From Paucibacter aquatile (GTDB taxonomy: Bacteria > Pseudomonadota > Gammaproteobacteria > Burkholderiales > Burkholderiaceae_C): a stretch of 64,000 nucleotides of DNA. Shown here piece by piece: positions 18,412 to 27,439 of this stretch (within the stretch, counting starts at the first letter, position 1; each line of letters begins with the position of its first letter). The stretch spans positions 806,001 through 870,000 of the forward strand of contig NZ_POSP01000004.1 of assembly GCF_002885975.1 (NCBI RefSeq). Direction: 5' to 3'. The notes under the pieces were generated by a model. That model did not search any database. It worked only from the letters and a program-made list of their open reading frames with translations, and was not told where the DNA came from. The translations under genes and the position numbers were made by a program.

Positions 18412-19539
18412 ATGTCAGGCAGCACTTTCGGCGAATTGTTCCGCGTCACGAATTTCGGCGAGAGCCATGGCCCGGCCATTGGGTGTGTGATCGACGGCTG
18501 CCCCCCGGGCCTGGCCCTCAGCGAAGCCGACATCCAGCCCGAGTTGGACCGCCGCCGCCCCGGCACCAGCCGCCATGTGACCCAGCGCAACGAGCCCGAT
18601 GCCGTCGAGATCCTCTCCGGCGTTTTTGAGGGCTACACCACCGGCACGCCCATCTGCCTGCTGATCAAGAACACCGACCAGCGCAGCAAGGACTACGGCA
18701 ACATCCTGGATACCTTCCGTCCGGGCCATGCCGACTACAGCTACTACCGCAAGTACGGCCTGCGCGATCCGCGCGGCGGCGGCCGCTCCTCGGCCCGCCT
18801 GACCGCACCCATGGTCGGTGCCGGCGCCGTGGCGCGCAAATGGCTGAAAGAGAAATTCGGCACCGAGTTCCGCGGCTGCATGACCCAGCTCGGCGAGATC
18901 GAGATCCCCTTCGAGGGCTGGCAGCATGTGGGCGACAACCCCTTCTTCGCCGCCAACTCCAGCAAGATCGCCGAGCTGGAGGCGTATATGGATGCGCTGC
19001 GCAAATCCGGCGATTCGGTCGGTGCGCGCATCCGCGTCGAGGCCACCGGCGTGCCTGTGGGTCTGGGCGAGCCCTTGTTTGACAAGGTCGATGCCGACAT
19101 CGCCTACGCCCTGATGGGCATCAACGCGGTCAAGGGCGTGGAGATCGGCGCCGGCTTCGGCGTGGTGGCCCAGCGCGGCAGCGAGCATGGCGACGAGCTG
19201 ACCCCGTTCGGCTTCGCCAGCAACAACGCCGGCGGCATGCTGGGCGGCATCTCGACCGGGCAGGACATCGTGGCCTCCATCGCCATCAAGCCGACCAGCT
19301 CGATCCGCAACCCCAAGGCCTCGATCAACCGCGCCGGCGAGCCGGCCGTGGTCGAGACCTTTGGCCGCCACGACCCTTGCGTGGGCATCCGCGCCACACC
19401 GATCGCCGAGGCCATGCTGGCCCTGGTGTTGATGGACCATGTGCTGCGCCATCGCGCGCAGTGCGGCGATGTGGCCCTGCCGCTGGCGCCGATTCCGGGC
19501 GCCCGCCCCGCCGCAGGCGCGGACGGATCGGCTGAATGA
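18412..19539 (+). CDS. aroC: Chorismate synthase
   Basis: This encodes 375 residues (E. coli 361). It catalyses the last shikimate-pathway step, EPSP to chorismate, using reduced FMN. Motifs: the N-terminal GESHGPAIGCVIDGCPPGL (residues ~16-34), DPRGGGRSSARLTAP (~120-134), and the C-terminal RHDPCVGIRATPIAEAMLALV. It ends in an alanine/proline-rich tail. Its stop overlaps the ATG of the MFS transporter in ATGA, so the two are coupled. Confidence 0.98.
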   Translation: MSGSTFGELFRVTNFGESHGPAIGCVIDGCPPGLALSEADIQPELDRRRPGTSRHVTQRNEPDAVEILSGVFEGYTTGTPICLLIKNTDQRSKDYGNILDTFRPGHADYSYYRKYGLRDPRGGGRSSARLTAPMVGAGAVARKWLKEKFGTEFRGCMTQLGEIEIPFEGWQHVGDNPFFAANSSKIAELEAYMDALRKSGDSVGARIRVEATGVPVGLGEPLFDKVDADIAYALMGINAVKGVEIGAGFGVVAQRGSEHGDELTPFGFASNNAGGMLGGISTGQDIVASIAIKPTSSIRNPKASINRAGEPAVVETFGRHDPCVGIRATPIAEAMLALVLMDHVLRHRAQCGDVALPLAPIPGARPAAGADGSAE

Positions 19540-20792
19540 CCGAGCCCCCGAGCGGCTCCGGCGGTTCCGGCAGCTTCGGCCTGCCACGCGGCGGCGCCTC
19601 GGCCCGCACCCTGGCCGCCAGCGCGGCCCTGTCCTGCGCCTACTTCGCCGCCATCGGCGGCTTCAACCCCTATGCCCCGCTTTGGTACAAGGAGCTGGGC
19701 CTGCCGGTGTTTGCCATCGGCTTGCTGGTTTCCTTGTCCAGCTGGACGCGCCTGTTCGCGCCCTACGCCTGGGGCGCGCTGGCCGACCGCACGGGCCAGC
19801 GGGTGCAGATCATCCGCTGGACGGCCCTGGCCAGCTGCATCGCCGGCGCCGGTTTTTTGCTGCCGCCTCAGCTGGCGACCCTGGTGATCGCCACCTTTTT
19901 GATGTTCAGCTTCAACGCGGCCATCGTGCCCTTGACCGAGACCGTGGTGGCCAGCCACCTGAGCACGGCCGACGGTGGCATGGACACGCGCCGTTATGGC
20001 CGCGTGCGCATGTGGGGCTCGATCGGCTTTCTGGCCACCGTGGTGCTGGCCGGCTGGTGGTATGAGCATTTCGGCATGCGCTGGTTTGCGCTGACCACCT
20101 TTGCCTTGCTGGCCCTGGTGGTCTTGATGGCTTGGCGCATGCCGCTGCAGGCGCGGCCCAGCCCGGCGGCACGCAGCGCGGCAGCGGTGGCGGAGGGCAG
20201 CGATTCGGTGCTGGCCGTGTTTGCCCGGGCCGAGGTGCGCTGGTTCTTCCTCGGTGTGTTCCTCACAGTGTTGGCGCATTCGGCGCTGTACGCCTTTTTC
20301 AGCCTGTTTCTTGATGCCCTGGGCTACAGCAAGCCGGTGATTGGCGGGCTGTGGGCGATCTCGGTGGTGGTGGAGATCTTCTGGTTCGCCTTCTCGGGCC
20401 GCTTGCTGGAGCGAGCCACCCTGCACCACTGGCTGGTGGCGGCGTCCTTGCTGGCAGCCCTGCGCTTTGCCATGACGGCGGCCTTCGGTGCCAACCTCGG
20501 TCTGCTGCTGCTGGCCCAATGCGGCCATGCCATCACCTTCGCGGCCCAGCATACGGCTTGCATCGCGCTGATCACGCGTTACTTCCCGGGCCGCCTGCGC
20601 GGCCGGGGGCAGGCCTTGTACTCGGTGCTGGGCTATGGCTTGTCGGGCGTGCTGGGCAGCTTGGGCGGGGCCTGGCTGGTGGACCATCTGGGCTATGCGG
20701 CGGTGTTCTGGGCCGCTTCGCTCTGCGCCCTGGCCGGAGCCTTCTGTGGCTGGCGCAGCCTGGTCTGCGAGGCGCAGCAGACCAAGTCCTGA
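19536..20792 (+). CDS. MFS transporter (MFS_1_like / HcaT-like)
   Basis: This encodes 418 residues with about 12 transmembrane segments. The N-terminal region after a short Gly/Ser-rich start shows YFAAIGGFNPYAPLWYKELGL, typical of the nucleoside-H+ symporter/HcaT/LacY-like MFS_1_like group, and the cytoplasmic ALADRTGQR loop corresponds to the GxLaDrxGrr motif. Substrate unknown; physical linkage with aroC is common in betaproteobacteria and does not by itself imply an aromatic substrate. Start ATG overlaps the aroC stop by 4 bp. Confidence 0.9.
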   Translation: MTEPPSGSGGSGSFGLPRGGASARTLAASAALSCAYFAAIGGFNPYAPLWYKELGLPVFAIGLLVSLSSWTRLFAPYAWGALADRTGQRVQIIRWTALASCIAGAGFLLPPQLATLVIATFLMFSFNAAIVPLTETVVASHLSTADGGMDTRRYGRVRMWGSIGFLATVVLAGWWYEHFGMRWFALTTFALLALVVLMAWRMPLQARPSPAARSAAAVAEGSDSVLAVFARAEVRWFFLGVFLTVLAHSALYAFFSLFLDALGYSKPVIGGLWAISVVVEIFWFAFSGRLLERATLHHWLVAASLLAALRFAMTAAFGANLGLLLLAQCGHAITFAAQHTACIALITRYFPGRLRGRGQALYSVLGYGLSGVLGSLGGAWLVDHLGYAAVFWAASLCALAGAFCGWRSLVCEAQQTKS

Positions 20793-20828
20793 GCCTCAAA
20801 CCTGCCCCGGCCTGCACGGGCGGTCGTG

Positions 20829-20858
20829 GCCAAAAGCAGATCGGTGCTGGCTTTTGGC
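20829..20858 (+). terminator. Hairpin downstream of the MFS gene, weak terminator candidate
   Basis: GCCAAAAGC (20829-20837) and GCTTTTGGC (20850-20858) form a perfect 9-bp stem with a 12-nt loop, 37 bp after the MFS stop. Only GTTTCG follows, so termination may be weak; it may still separate aroC-MFS from the RND operon. Confidence 0.5.
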
Positions 20859-20944
20859 GTTTCGTCGCATCCCGCCCGCGCTCCATGAGGCGCCTTCCTA
20901 CACTGCGGCCACTTTGTGGTTTTGACAGATGAATGGGGGACTCC

Positions 20945-22096
20945 ATGCGCAAACAATGGCTTGTTGGTGGAATTGCAGCGGTGCTGCTGGCCGGGGGCGC
21001 GGGCGTGACGGTATGGGCCAGCAAGGGCGGCGACACGCCCAAGAAAGAGGCCGAGGCCGGGCCGGCCAAGGTGACGCTGGAGTTTGTGCCGCATGAGGTG
21101 GTCAAACCGACCCTGACCCGCATGCCAGCCCAGATCGAGTTTTCGGGCCCGCTGGTGGCGCCCAACACCGCCATCGTGCGGGCCAAATCCAGCGGCACCT
21201 TGCTGAGCCTGGCCGTGGCCGAGGGCAGCCGTGTGCGTGCCGGTCAGGCTTTGGGGCAGATCGATCTGGAAGAGTTGCGCTTTCGCATCGCCGAGCGCAA
21301 TGCCAGCGTCGAATCGGCCCGTGCCCAGTTGGAGCAGGCCGAACGTCAGTTCAAGGCCAACCAGGGCCTGGCCGACCAGAAGTTCATCGCCAGCACCGCG
21401 CTGGACACCTCGCGTGCGGCCCTGGAAGCCGCGCGTGCCCAACTCTCCAGCGCCCGTGCGCAGCTCGACACGGCCCAGGTGACCCTGCGCCAGGCGGCCC
21501 TGGTGGCGCCGATCAGCGGCGTGGTGTCCAAGCGCCATGCGGTGGCTGGCGAGAAGCTGGCGCCCGAGCAACAGGTGCTCAGCATCGTCGACCTGAGCCG
21601 GCTGGAGCTGGCCGGCCTGGTGGGCACGCATGAGGTCAGTCGCCTCAAGCCCGGCCTGACGGTGCAGATCAAGGTGGAAGGCCATGAGGCGCCAGTCCAG
21701 GCCCGCATCAGCCGTATCGCACCGGCCGCCGAACCGGGCACGCGTTCCATCGGCGTGACTCTCGAGCTGGCCAATGCCAAGGAAGAGTTCCGTGCCGGCC
21801 AGTATGCCGTGGCTCGCGTCGAGCTGGCCGATGAGGCCCAGCGCCTGACCGTGCCGGAAACCGCGCTGAGCAGCAATGGCGGCCAGGAGCAGGTCTGGTT
21901 GATCGAGAACGGCGCCCTGGTGCGCCGCATCGTCACCACCGGCCGCCGGGACGCGAGGGAAGGGCGGGTCGAGGTGCTGCAAGGCCTGACGCCCGCGGCC
22001 CAGGTGCTGTCGGCGCGCTTCGACAATCTGCGCGAGGGCGCCAAGGCGACTGTCGTGGCGGCCAAGACCAAGGTGGCTGCGGCCACCGCACCCTGA
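20945..22096 (+). CDS. RND efflux periplasmic adaptor subunit
   Basis: This encodes 383 residues. An N-terminal hydrophobic anchor (residues ~6-24) is followed by the membrane-fusion-protein layout: IEFSGPLVAPNTAIVRAKSSG (first lipoyl half), a short coiled-coil hairpin (about residues 100-165), LVAPISGVVSKRHAVAGEKL (second lipoyl half), then beta-barrel and membrane-proximal domains. ATG 20945 is chosen over 20933 because GGGGGA lies at the right distance for a ribosome-binding site. The RND permease follows after 15 bp. No outer-membrane factor gene is adjacent. Confidence 0.92.
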   Translation: MRKQWLVGGIAAVLLAGGAGVTVWASKGGDTPKKEAEAGPAKVTLEFVPHEVVKPTLTRMPAQIEFSGPLVAPNTAIVRAKSSGTLLSLAVAEGSRVRAGQALGQIDLEELRFRIAERNASVESARAQLEQAERQFKANQGLADQKFIASTALDTSRAALEAARAQLSSARAQLDTAQVTLRQAALVAPISGVVSKRHAVAGEKLAPEQQVLSIVDLSRLELAGLVGTHEVSRLKPGLTVQIKVEGHEAPVQARISRIAPAAEPGTRSIGVTLELANAKEEFRAGQYAVARVELADEAQRLTVPETALSSNGGQEQVWLIENGALVRRIVTTGRRDAREGRVEVLQGLTPAAQVLSARFDNLREGAKATVVAAKTKVAAATAP

Positions 22097-22111
22097 GCGA
22101 GGACCGGCATC

Positions 22112-25100
22112 ATGTGGATGACTCGCGTCTCGATTCAAAACCCGGTCTTCGCCACCATGGTGATGGTGGCTTTGTGTGTGCTGGGTCTGTTCTCCTACGC
22201 CAAGCTGGGCGTGGAGAACATGCCGGACATCTCCATCCCCGTCGCGTCCGTCGATGTGCGCTATCCCGGCGCCTCGCCCGAGGCGGTGGAGCGTGAGATC
22301 GCCAAGCCCCTCGAAGAATCGCTGAACACCATCGCTGGTGTCGAACGCGTGGTGTCGCGCAGCTTCGAAGGCCGGGTGCAGGCCCAGGTCGAGTTCGGCC
22401 TGAACACCGATATGGGCCGCGCCATGCAGGAGGTGCGTGACCGCGTCTCGCTGGCGCAATCGGCCTTCCCCAAGGAAGCAAAAACGCCGACCGTGGCGCG
22501 CGCCCAGATGGAAGACAACCAGCCCGTGGTGCTGGCTGCGCTGATGAGCAAGACACGGCCGGCGCGCGAGCTGTCGATGATGAGTGAGCTCATCATCGCC
22601 AAGCGCTTGGGCCGCGTGGACGGCGTGGCCCGCGTGGACGTGGGCGGCCTGGTCTCGCGCGAGGTGCGCATCGATCTGGACCCGATGCGCTTGCGTGCCT
22701 ACAACGTGACACCGGCCGAGATTGCCCAGGCCTTGCGCGAGGCCAATGTCGACCAGCCGGTAGGCCTGATCTCGGACAAGAGTGCCGATGCCATCTTGCG
22801 CGTGGAAGGTCGGGTCAAGGACCCCAAGGCCTTTGCCAAGGTGGTGGTGGCGCGGCGCGGCAATCTGGTGCTGACCCTGGGCGATCTGGGCCAACTGGTG
22901 GAGCGTGAGCGCGAACCGGACAGCCTGGCCCGCATCAATGGTGCGGCCGCCGTGACCTTCAATGTCTTCAAGCAGCAAGATGCCAACATCGTCAACACCG
23001 GGGAGGGCGTCAAGGAGGCCATGGCCGAGCTGCGCAAGACCTTGCCCAAGGACGTGGAGCTGAACCTGATCTACGCCTCCAGCGACAACGTCAAGGACTC
23101 GCTCAACGGCCTCAAGCACACCCTGGTCGAGGGCGCGCTGCTGACGGTGGCCATCGTCTTCCTGTTCCTGCACAGCTGGCGTTCGACCATCATCACCGGC
23201 CTGACCCTGCCGATCGCCGTGATCTCCAGCTTCATCGCCGTTCATGCCTTCGGCTTCACGCTGAACTTCATGACCATGATGGCCCTGTCGCTGTGCATTG
23301 GCTTGTTGATCGACGATGCCATCGTCGTGCGCGAGAACATCGTGCGCCATGTCGGCATGGGCAAGAGCCACCAGCAGGCGGCGTTTGACGGCACCAACGA
23401 GATCGGCCTGGCGGTGATGGCCACCACCTTTGCCATCTGCGCGGTGTTTGTGCCGGTGGCCTTCATGGGCGGCATCATCGGCAAGTTCTTCTACCCCTTT
23501 GGCATCACCGTGGCGGTGGCGGTGATGGTGAGCTTGTTCGTCAGCTTCACGCTCGACCCCATGCTGAGCTCGGTCTGGAAGGACCCGCCAAGCCATTACG
23601 TCAAGAAGCTGCCGGTGATCGGCCACCTGATCCGCGCCACCGATCACGGCATGGATGTGCTGCACCGGGTCTACGAGCGCCTGATTCGCTGGGCGTTCTC
23701 GGGCCGACGCTATCGCCTGTTTGCACTGCCGATTCCGGTCTGGGGCCGTCCATTCGACGCCGCAGGCCAGCGCGATCGCAGCGCCCCGCGCCGCCTGCGC
23801 CTGGCCACCATTACGCCGCGTGGCCTGGTCATGATGGCTGGCGGCGGCAGCTTTGTGCTGGCCCTGGTGCTGGCTGGATTTGTCGGCACCGAGTTTGCAC
23901 CCAAGACCGATGACAGCTTCACCCAGGTGAACCTGCGCTTGCCCGTGGCCTCCAGCCTGGAGCGCAGCAACGCCAAGGTGCTGCAGGTGGAGGAACTGCT
24001 GGCGCAGTTCCCCGAGATCAAGACCGTGTCCACCGTGGTCGGCGGCACCGGTGAGGGCATGGCCACCGGCCGCAACCAGGCCTCGCTGAACATCTCGCTG
24101 GTGGACCGCAAGGACCGCAAGCGCAGCCAGAAGCAGGTGGAAGATGCCATTCGTGCCGAGATCGCCAAGATCCCCGGTGTCGATGCCAGCGTGGGCGGCG
24201 ACCGCTCGATCTGGATCACCTTGCTGGGCAATGACCCGGAGGCCCTGACCCAGGTGGCCAACGATCTGGTGGCCAAGATCAAGAAGGTCAAGGGCGCGGT
24301 CGATGTGGAGACCACGGTCAAGCCCGGCCTGCCGGCTTTTGCCGTCAAGCTCAAGGACTCGGCGATTCGCGAGCTGGGTCTGACCGCACCGCAGGTGGCC
24401 GCATCGCTGCGCGCCTATGTCAACGGCGAGGTGGCTACCTACTGGACCACGCCCGATGGCAACCAGGTCGAGGTGCTGCTGCGCCTGCCGGTCGAGCAAC
24501 GCCAGCGCATCGACCAGATGCTCAAGCTGCCCGTGGCCTTCGCAAAGGATGGCTCGCCGATCGCGCTCGATCAGGTGGCCACCATCGAATCGGTGTTCAA
24601 CCCCGAGGTGATCCGCCGCCAGAACCTGCAGCGCCGCGAGGCCGTGTTTGCCGGCACCGAGGGCCGCCCCTCGGGTGATGTGAATGCCGATGTGCAGAAG
24701 ATCGTCAAGTCCATGGAACTGCCGCCCGGCGTCAGCTTCAATGTCGATGGCGCCGGCAAGCAGCAGAAGGAAGCCTTCAATGGCCTGCTGGCCGCCATGG
24801 GCCTGGCGGTGATCTTCATCTACATCGTGCTGGCCAGCCAGTTCGGCAGCTTTGTGCAGCCGATCGCCATCATGGCCTCGCTGCCCCTCTCGCTGATCGG
24901 TGTGATGCTGGCCCTGCTGATCACGGGCACCACGCTCAATGTGTTCTCCATGATCGGCCTGGTCATGCTGATGGGCCTAGTGACCAAGAACGCGATCCTG
25001 CTGATCGACTTTGCCAACCACGCCCGCAAGGGCGGGGCCAGCATTCCCGAGGCGCTGCTGGAGGCCGGCCTGGTGCGCATGCGCCCCATCATCATGACCA

Positions 25101-25345
25101 CAGCGGCCATGGTCTTCGGCATGCTGCCCATGGCGATTGCCTTCAACCAGGGCGGTGAGGTGCAAGCCCCCATGGGCCGGGCCATCATCGGCGGCGTCAT
25201 CACCTCGACCCTGCTGACCTTGGTGGTGGTACCGGTGCTGTATTCCTACCTGGTGCGGGAGCGCAAGCCCAAGCCGGCCGCTCAGCAGGAGGCGATGCTG
25301 GCCGAGCTGCCAGCGCTTGGCGCCGGCGCCAGCGCCAGCGCTTGA
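22112..25345 (+). CDS. RND efflux transporter permease, HAE1-like
   Basis: This encodes 1077 residues (AcrB 1049). N-terminal helix with NPVFATMVMVALCVLGLF, then the porter domain (MPDISIPVASVDVRYPGASPEAVE), the TM4 region GLLIDDAIVVRENIVRH with the Asp-Asp pair of the proton relay, and the TM10-11 region LVMLMGLVTKNAILLIDFANHAR. Two-fold repeat structure is clear. A short basic insert (about residues 530-570) links the halves. It exports unknown substrates with the upstream adaptor. A strong terminator follows at 25379. Confidence 0.95.
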   Translation: MWMTRVSIQNPVFATMVMVALCVLGLFSYAKLGVENMPDISIPVASVDVRYPGASPEAVEREIAKPLEESLNTIAGVERVVSRSFEGRVQAQVEFGLNTDMGRAMQEVRDRVSLAQSAFPKEAKTPTVARAQMEDNQPVVLAALMSKTRPARELSMMSELIIAKRLGRVDGVARVDVGGLVSREVRIDLDPMRLRAYNVTPAEIAQALREANVDQPVGLISDKSADAILRVEGRVKDPKAFAKVVVARRGNLVLTLGDLGQLVEREREPDSLARINGAAAVTFNVFKQQDANIVNTGEGVKEAMAELRKTLPKDVELNLIYASSDNVKDSLNGLKHTLVEGALLTVAIVFLFLHSWRSTIITGLTLPIAVISSFIAVHAFGFTLNFMTMMALSLCIGLLIDDAIVVRENIVRHVGMGKSHQQAAFDGTNEIGLAVMATTFAICAVFVPVAFMGGIIGKFFYPFGITVAVAVMVSLFVSFTLDPMLSSVWKDPPSHYVKKLPVIGHLIRATDHGMDVLHRVYERLIRWAFSGRRYRLFALPIPVWGRPFDAAGQRDRSAPRRLRLATITPRGLVMMAGGGSFVLALVLAGFVGTEFAPKTDDSFTQVNLRLPVASSLERSNAKVLQVEELLAQFPEIKTVSTVVGGTGEGMATGRNQASLNISLVDRKDRKRSQKQVEDAIRAEIAKIPGVDASVGGDRSIWITLLGNDPEALTQVANDLVAKIKKVKGAVDVETTVKPGLPAFAVKLKDSAIRELGLTAPQVAASLRAYVNGEVATYWTTPDGNQVEVLLRLPVEQRQRIDQMLKLPVAFAKDGSPIALDQVATIESVFNPEVIRRQNLQRREAVFAGTEGRPSGDVNADVQKIVKSMELPPGVSFNVDGAGKQQKEAFNGLLAAMGLAVIFIYIVLASQFGSFVQPIAIMASLPLSLIGVMLALLITGTTLNVFSMIGLVMLMGLVTKNAILLIDFANHARKGGASIPEALLEAGLVRMRPIIMTTAAMVFGMLPMAIAFNQGGEVQAPMGRAIIGGVITSTLLTLVVVPVLYSYLVRERKPKPAAQQEAMLAELPALGAGASASA

Positions 25346-25378
25346 TGCCGCAGGCAGCCCCAGGTCTTTGACTCACGG

Positions 25379-25410
25379 CGGCGCCCTTCGGGGCGCCGTT
25401 TCTTTTTCTT
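25379..25410 (+). terminator. Rho-independent terminator of the RND operon
   Basis: An 8-bp stem CGGCGCCC/GGGCGCCG with a stable TTCG tetraloop is followed by TTTCTTTTTCTT. It lies 33 bp after the permease stop. Confidence 0.9.
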
Positions 25411-25524
25411 GAGGGGCGTTCTCCTGTACGACAGGATCGCTCGCGTGAGTTCGGAACGATTTGCCCGTGCGCGCGGCGGGGCCGGCCGCAGCAAGGGGCT
25501 CAGGCTTGGCTATGCTGCGCAGCC

Positions 25525-26325
25525 ATGTTCCTTCGTTTTGGTTTCTGGCGGCAGGCCTGCCGCCACACGGCGCGCCCTTGCCGATGGCTGCTCTGCCTGC
25601 TCATGGTCGCAATCGGCCCGACGCTGCCAGCGCAAGCCCAACAACGCCTGCTCAGCGAAGAGTTCGCTCCCATCAACTTCAGCGAGAACGGCGAGGCCAA
25701 GGGCTTGGCGGTCGAGGTGGTGCAGGAGATCCAGCGGCGCCTGAAGAAGGAATTGCCGATCGAGTTCCAACCCTGGGCGCGTGCCTACCGCGAGGTGCAA
25801 CTGGGCGGCGAAACCGCCTTGTTCAGCATGGCACGCACGCCAGGGCGAGAGCGCCTCTTCAAGTGGGTGGGGCCGGTGGTCACCTTCTACAGCTCGATCT
25901 ATGCGCCGGCCCGCGGTGGCCTGCGACTGCGCAGCATGGACGATGCCAAGCGGGCCAAGTCGGTGCTGGTGGTGCGTGACTGGTACACCTCGGAGGAGCT
26001 GAGCCAGCTGGGCTTTCGCAACCTGGTCAGCGTTGCCGATCCGCAGGCAGCCATCCGCATGCTCCTGGCCCAGCGGGCGGATTATTTCGCCACCGAACGT
26101 CTGTCCATGCCCAAGATCATGGCGCAGGCCGGCGTGCCCGAGGATGCGCTGGAGATCGTGTACAGCTATGCCAGCGCCGAAGGGTATATCGCCTTCTCGC
26201 GTGACACCCCTGACCGTGTCGTTCAAGCCTGGCAAAGGGCACTCGATGCCATGAAGCGCGACGGCAGCTTTGCCGCCATCTACAAGCGCTGGCTGCCTCA
26301 GGACAGCCCGCCAATCAAGCGCTAA
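25525..26325 (+). CDS. Orphan family-3-like periplasmic solute-binding protein
   Basis: This encodes 266 residues. A signal peptide with a long basic n-region ends near PAQAQQ. The rest matches the SBP_bac_3 pattern: EFAPINFSENGEAKGLAVEVVQEIQRRL, then FSMARTPGRERLFKWVGPVVTF and a C-terminal MKRDGSFAAIYKRWL. Such proteins bind amino acids, but in betaproteobacteria many stand alone with no permease, as here, and may act in sensing. A TATGCT hexamer at 25511-25516 would place the transcription start within 2 nt of the ATG (possibly leaderless). Ligand unknown. Confidence 0.85.
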   Translation: MFLRFGFWRQACRHTARPCRWLLCLLMVAIGPTLPAQAQQRLLSEEFAPINFSENGEAKGLAVEVVQEIQRRLKKELPIEFQPWARAYREVQLGGETALFSMARTPGRERLFKWVGPVVTFYSSIYAPARGGLRLRSMDDAKRAKSVLVVRDWYTSEELSQLGFRNLVSVADPQAAIRMLLAQRADYFATERLSMPKIMAQAGVPEDALEIVYSYASAEGYIAFSRDTPDRVVQAWQRALDAMKRDGSFAAIYKRWLPQDSPPIKR

Positions 26326-26458
26326 GCCCGGTCTTGCAGTCTGTACCCGTGCCGCAGGTCATGGGTTTTTTGTATGCAGTTGTTACCACGTTGTCGGGTT
26401 TTCTGACAGCGTTACGTTCTGTTTCGTGCAAATTGCCTCGCCACAAGGACTTGGTGCG

Positions 26459-26475
26459 CTGGCATGAACCCTGCT
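26459..26475 (+). promoter_or_regulatory. Sigma-54-like promoter of the PEP-CTERM gene
   Basis: CTGGCATGAACCCTGCT has the invariant GG (26461-26462) and GC (26473-26474) exactly 10 bp apart and matches most of the TGGCAC-N5-TTGCW consensus. The predicted start is near 26485. About 65-80 bp upstream, TGTC-N9-GACA (26392-26408) could be an enhancer-protein half-site pair. PEP-CTERM genes are known to be sigma-54 (PrsK/PrsR) dependent, which makes the match meaningful. Confidence 0.6.
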
Positions 26476-26484
26476 TCACAAAGC

Positions 26485-26513
26485 AAGTTCGCCAATGGGC
26501 GAACTTTTGTTTT
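26485..26513 (+). other. Hairpin with T-run in the PEP-CTERM leader
   Basis: AAGTTCGCC (26485-26493), loop AATG, GGCGAACTT (26498-26506), then TTGTTTT. It looks like an intrinsic terminator but lies at the expected sigma-54 transcription start and only 22 bp before the TTG start codon. It may be a 5'-terminal stabilising stem, an attenuator, or the terminator of the preceding gene 160 bp upstream. Confidence 0.6.
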
Positions 26514-26534
26514 GGACACTTGTAGGGATACGAA

Positions 26535-27362
26535 TTGAAGATCAAGACTCTGTTTTCCGCCGCACTGCTGGTCTCGGGACTGGTGGCAGCGAGCTCTTCG
26601 GCTCTGGCGGGCGCTGTGCATCACACCGACCTGTTCTCGGCCAACACCTTGCCGCGCAACGACGATGGCTCCACCGGCCTGGTCAACATCGGCTTCAACG
26701 TCAATTTCTTCGGCAGCCAGTTCACCCAGCTGTTCGTCAACAACAACGGCAACGTGACGTTTGATCGAGCCTTGGACACTTACACGCCCTTCGGCCTGCA
26801 GGGCACCAACCGCCAGATCCTGGCGGCCTTCTTTGCCGACGTGGACACCCGCAATGCCCGCAGCGGTGTCACCCAGTACGGCACCGGCCTGCTGAACGGC
26901 CACAAGGTCTTCGGCGTGAACTGGCTGGACGTGGGCTACTTTGACACCCAGGCCAACAAGCTGAACACCTTCCAGCTCATCATCACCGACCGCTCGGACA
27001 TCAATGCCGGTGACTTCGACTTCGAGTTCAATTACGACAAGATCCAGTGGGAGACTGGAGATGCTGCCAGCAGCGGCGGCAGCAACGGCCAAGGTGGCAA
27101 TTCGGTGCGCGTCGGTTGGTCCAACGGCAACAGCAATTCCTTCGAGCTGCCCGGCTCGGCCGTCAACGGCGCGCTGCTGGATGGCGGCGCCCAGTCCCTG
27201 GTTGCCGGTTCGCTGAATTCCAACGTCGCCGGCCGCTACAGCTTCAGCGTGCGCAATGGCTCGGTGCAGCCGCCCTCGACCGTGCCGGAGCCGAGCTCTC
27301 TGCTGCTGGTGGGCCTGGCCCTGGCTGGCCTGGGTGCGGTGTCGCGTCGTCGTCGCGCCTGA
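26535..27362 (+). CDS. PEP-CTERM sorting-domain protein with NIDO-like domain
   Basis: This encodes 275 residues. Signal peptide (MKIKTLFSAALLVSGLVAASSSALA) and a C-terminal sorting signal: VPEP, a hydrophobic helix (SSLLLVGLALAGLG) and RRRR. PEP-CTERM proteins are processed by exosortase EpsH-type enzymes and linked to exopolysaccharide. The middle (FNVNFFGSQFTQLFVNNNGNVTF, ...FFADVDTRN..., FQLIITDRSD) matches the nidogen NIDO domain, an extracellular adhesive module. Start codon is TTG at 26535 with TAGGGA upstream. Exosortase genes are not in the window. Likely surface or floc/biofilm role, probably under sigma-54 control. Confidence 0.9.
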   Translation: MKIKTLFSAALLVSGLVAASSSALAGAVHHTDLFSANTLPRNDDGSTGLVNIGFNVNFFGSQFTQLFVNNNGNVTFDRALDTYTPFGLQGTNRQILAAFFADVDTRNARSGVTQYGTGLLNGHKVFGVNWLDVGYFDTQANKLNTFQLIITDRSDINAGDFDFEFNYDKIQWETGDAASSGGSNGQGGNSVRVGWSNGNSNSFELPGSAVNGALLDGGAQSLVAGSLNSNVAGRYSFSVRNGSVQPPSTVPEPSSLLLVGLALAGLGAVSRRRRA

Positions 27363-27389
27363 ACTCGTTTCGTTTCACCCAGCCAAGTC

Positions 27390-27415
27390 AAAGGCGACCC
27401 TCGGGTCGCCTTTTT
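27390..27415 (+). terminator. Rho-independent terminator after the PEP-CTERM gene
   Basis: AAAGGCGACC (27390-27399) pairs with GGTCGCCTTT (27404-27413), loop CTCG, followed by further T residues. It lies between the converging PEP-CTERM gene and sdaA and could also slow sdaA transcripts, though the minus-strand T-run is weaker. Confidence 0.85.
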
Positions 27416-27439
27416 CTGTTTCGTCTTGCGCGTGCCGTA

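Noticed and set aside
16416..18590. 724-codon minus-strand frame over the protease gene
   Set aside because: The plus-strand protein has signal peptide and zinc motif; the minus frame has none.
20693..24499. Very long open frame (1268 codons) antisense to the RND genes
   Set aside because: Opposite a clear RND adaptor/permease; translation is His/Gly/Gln/Arg-rich with no domain. Typical shadow frame of GC-rich codon usage.
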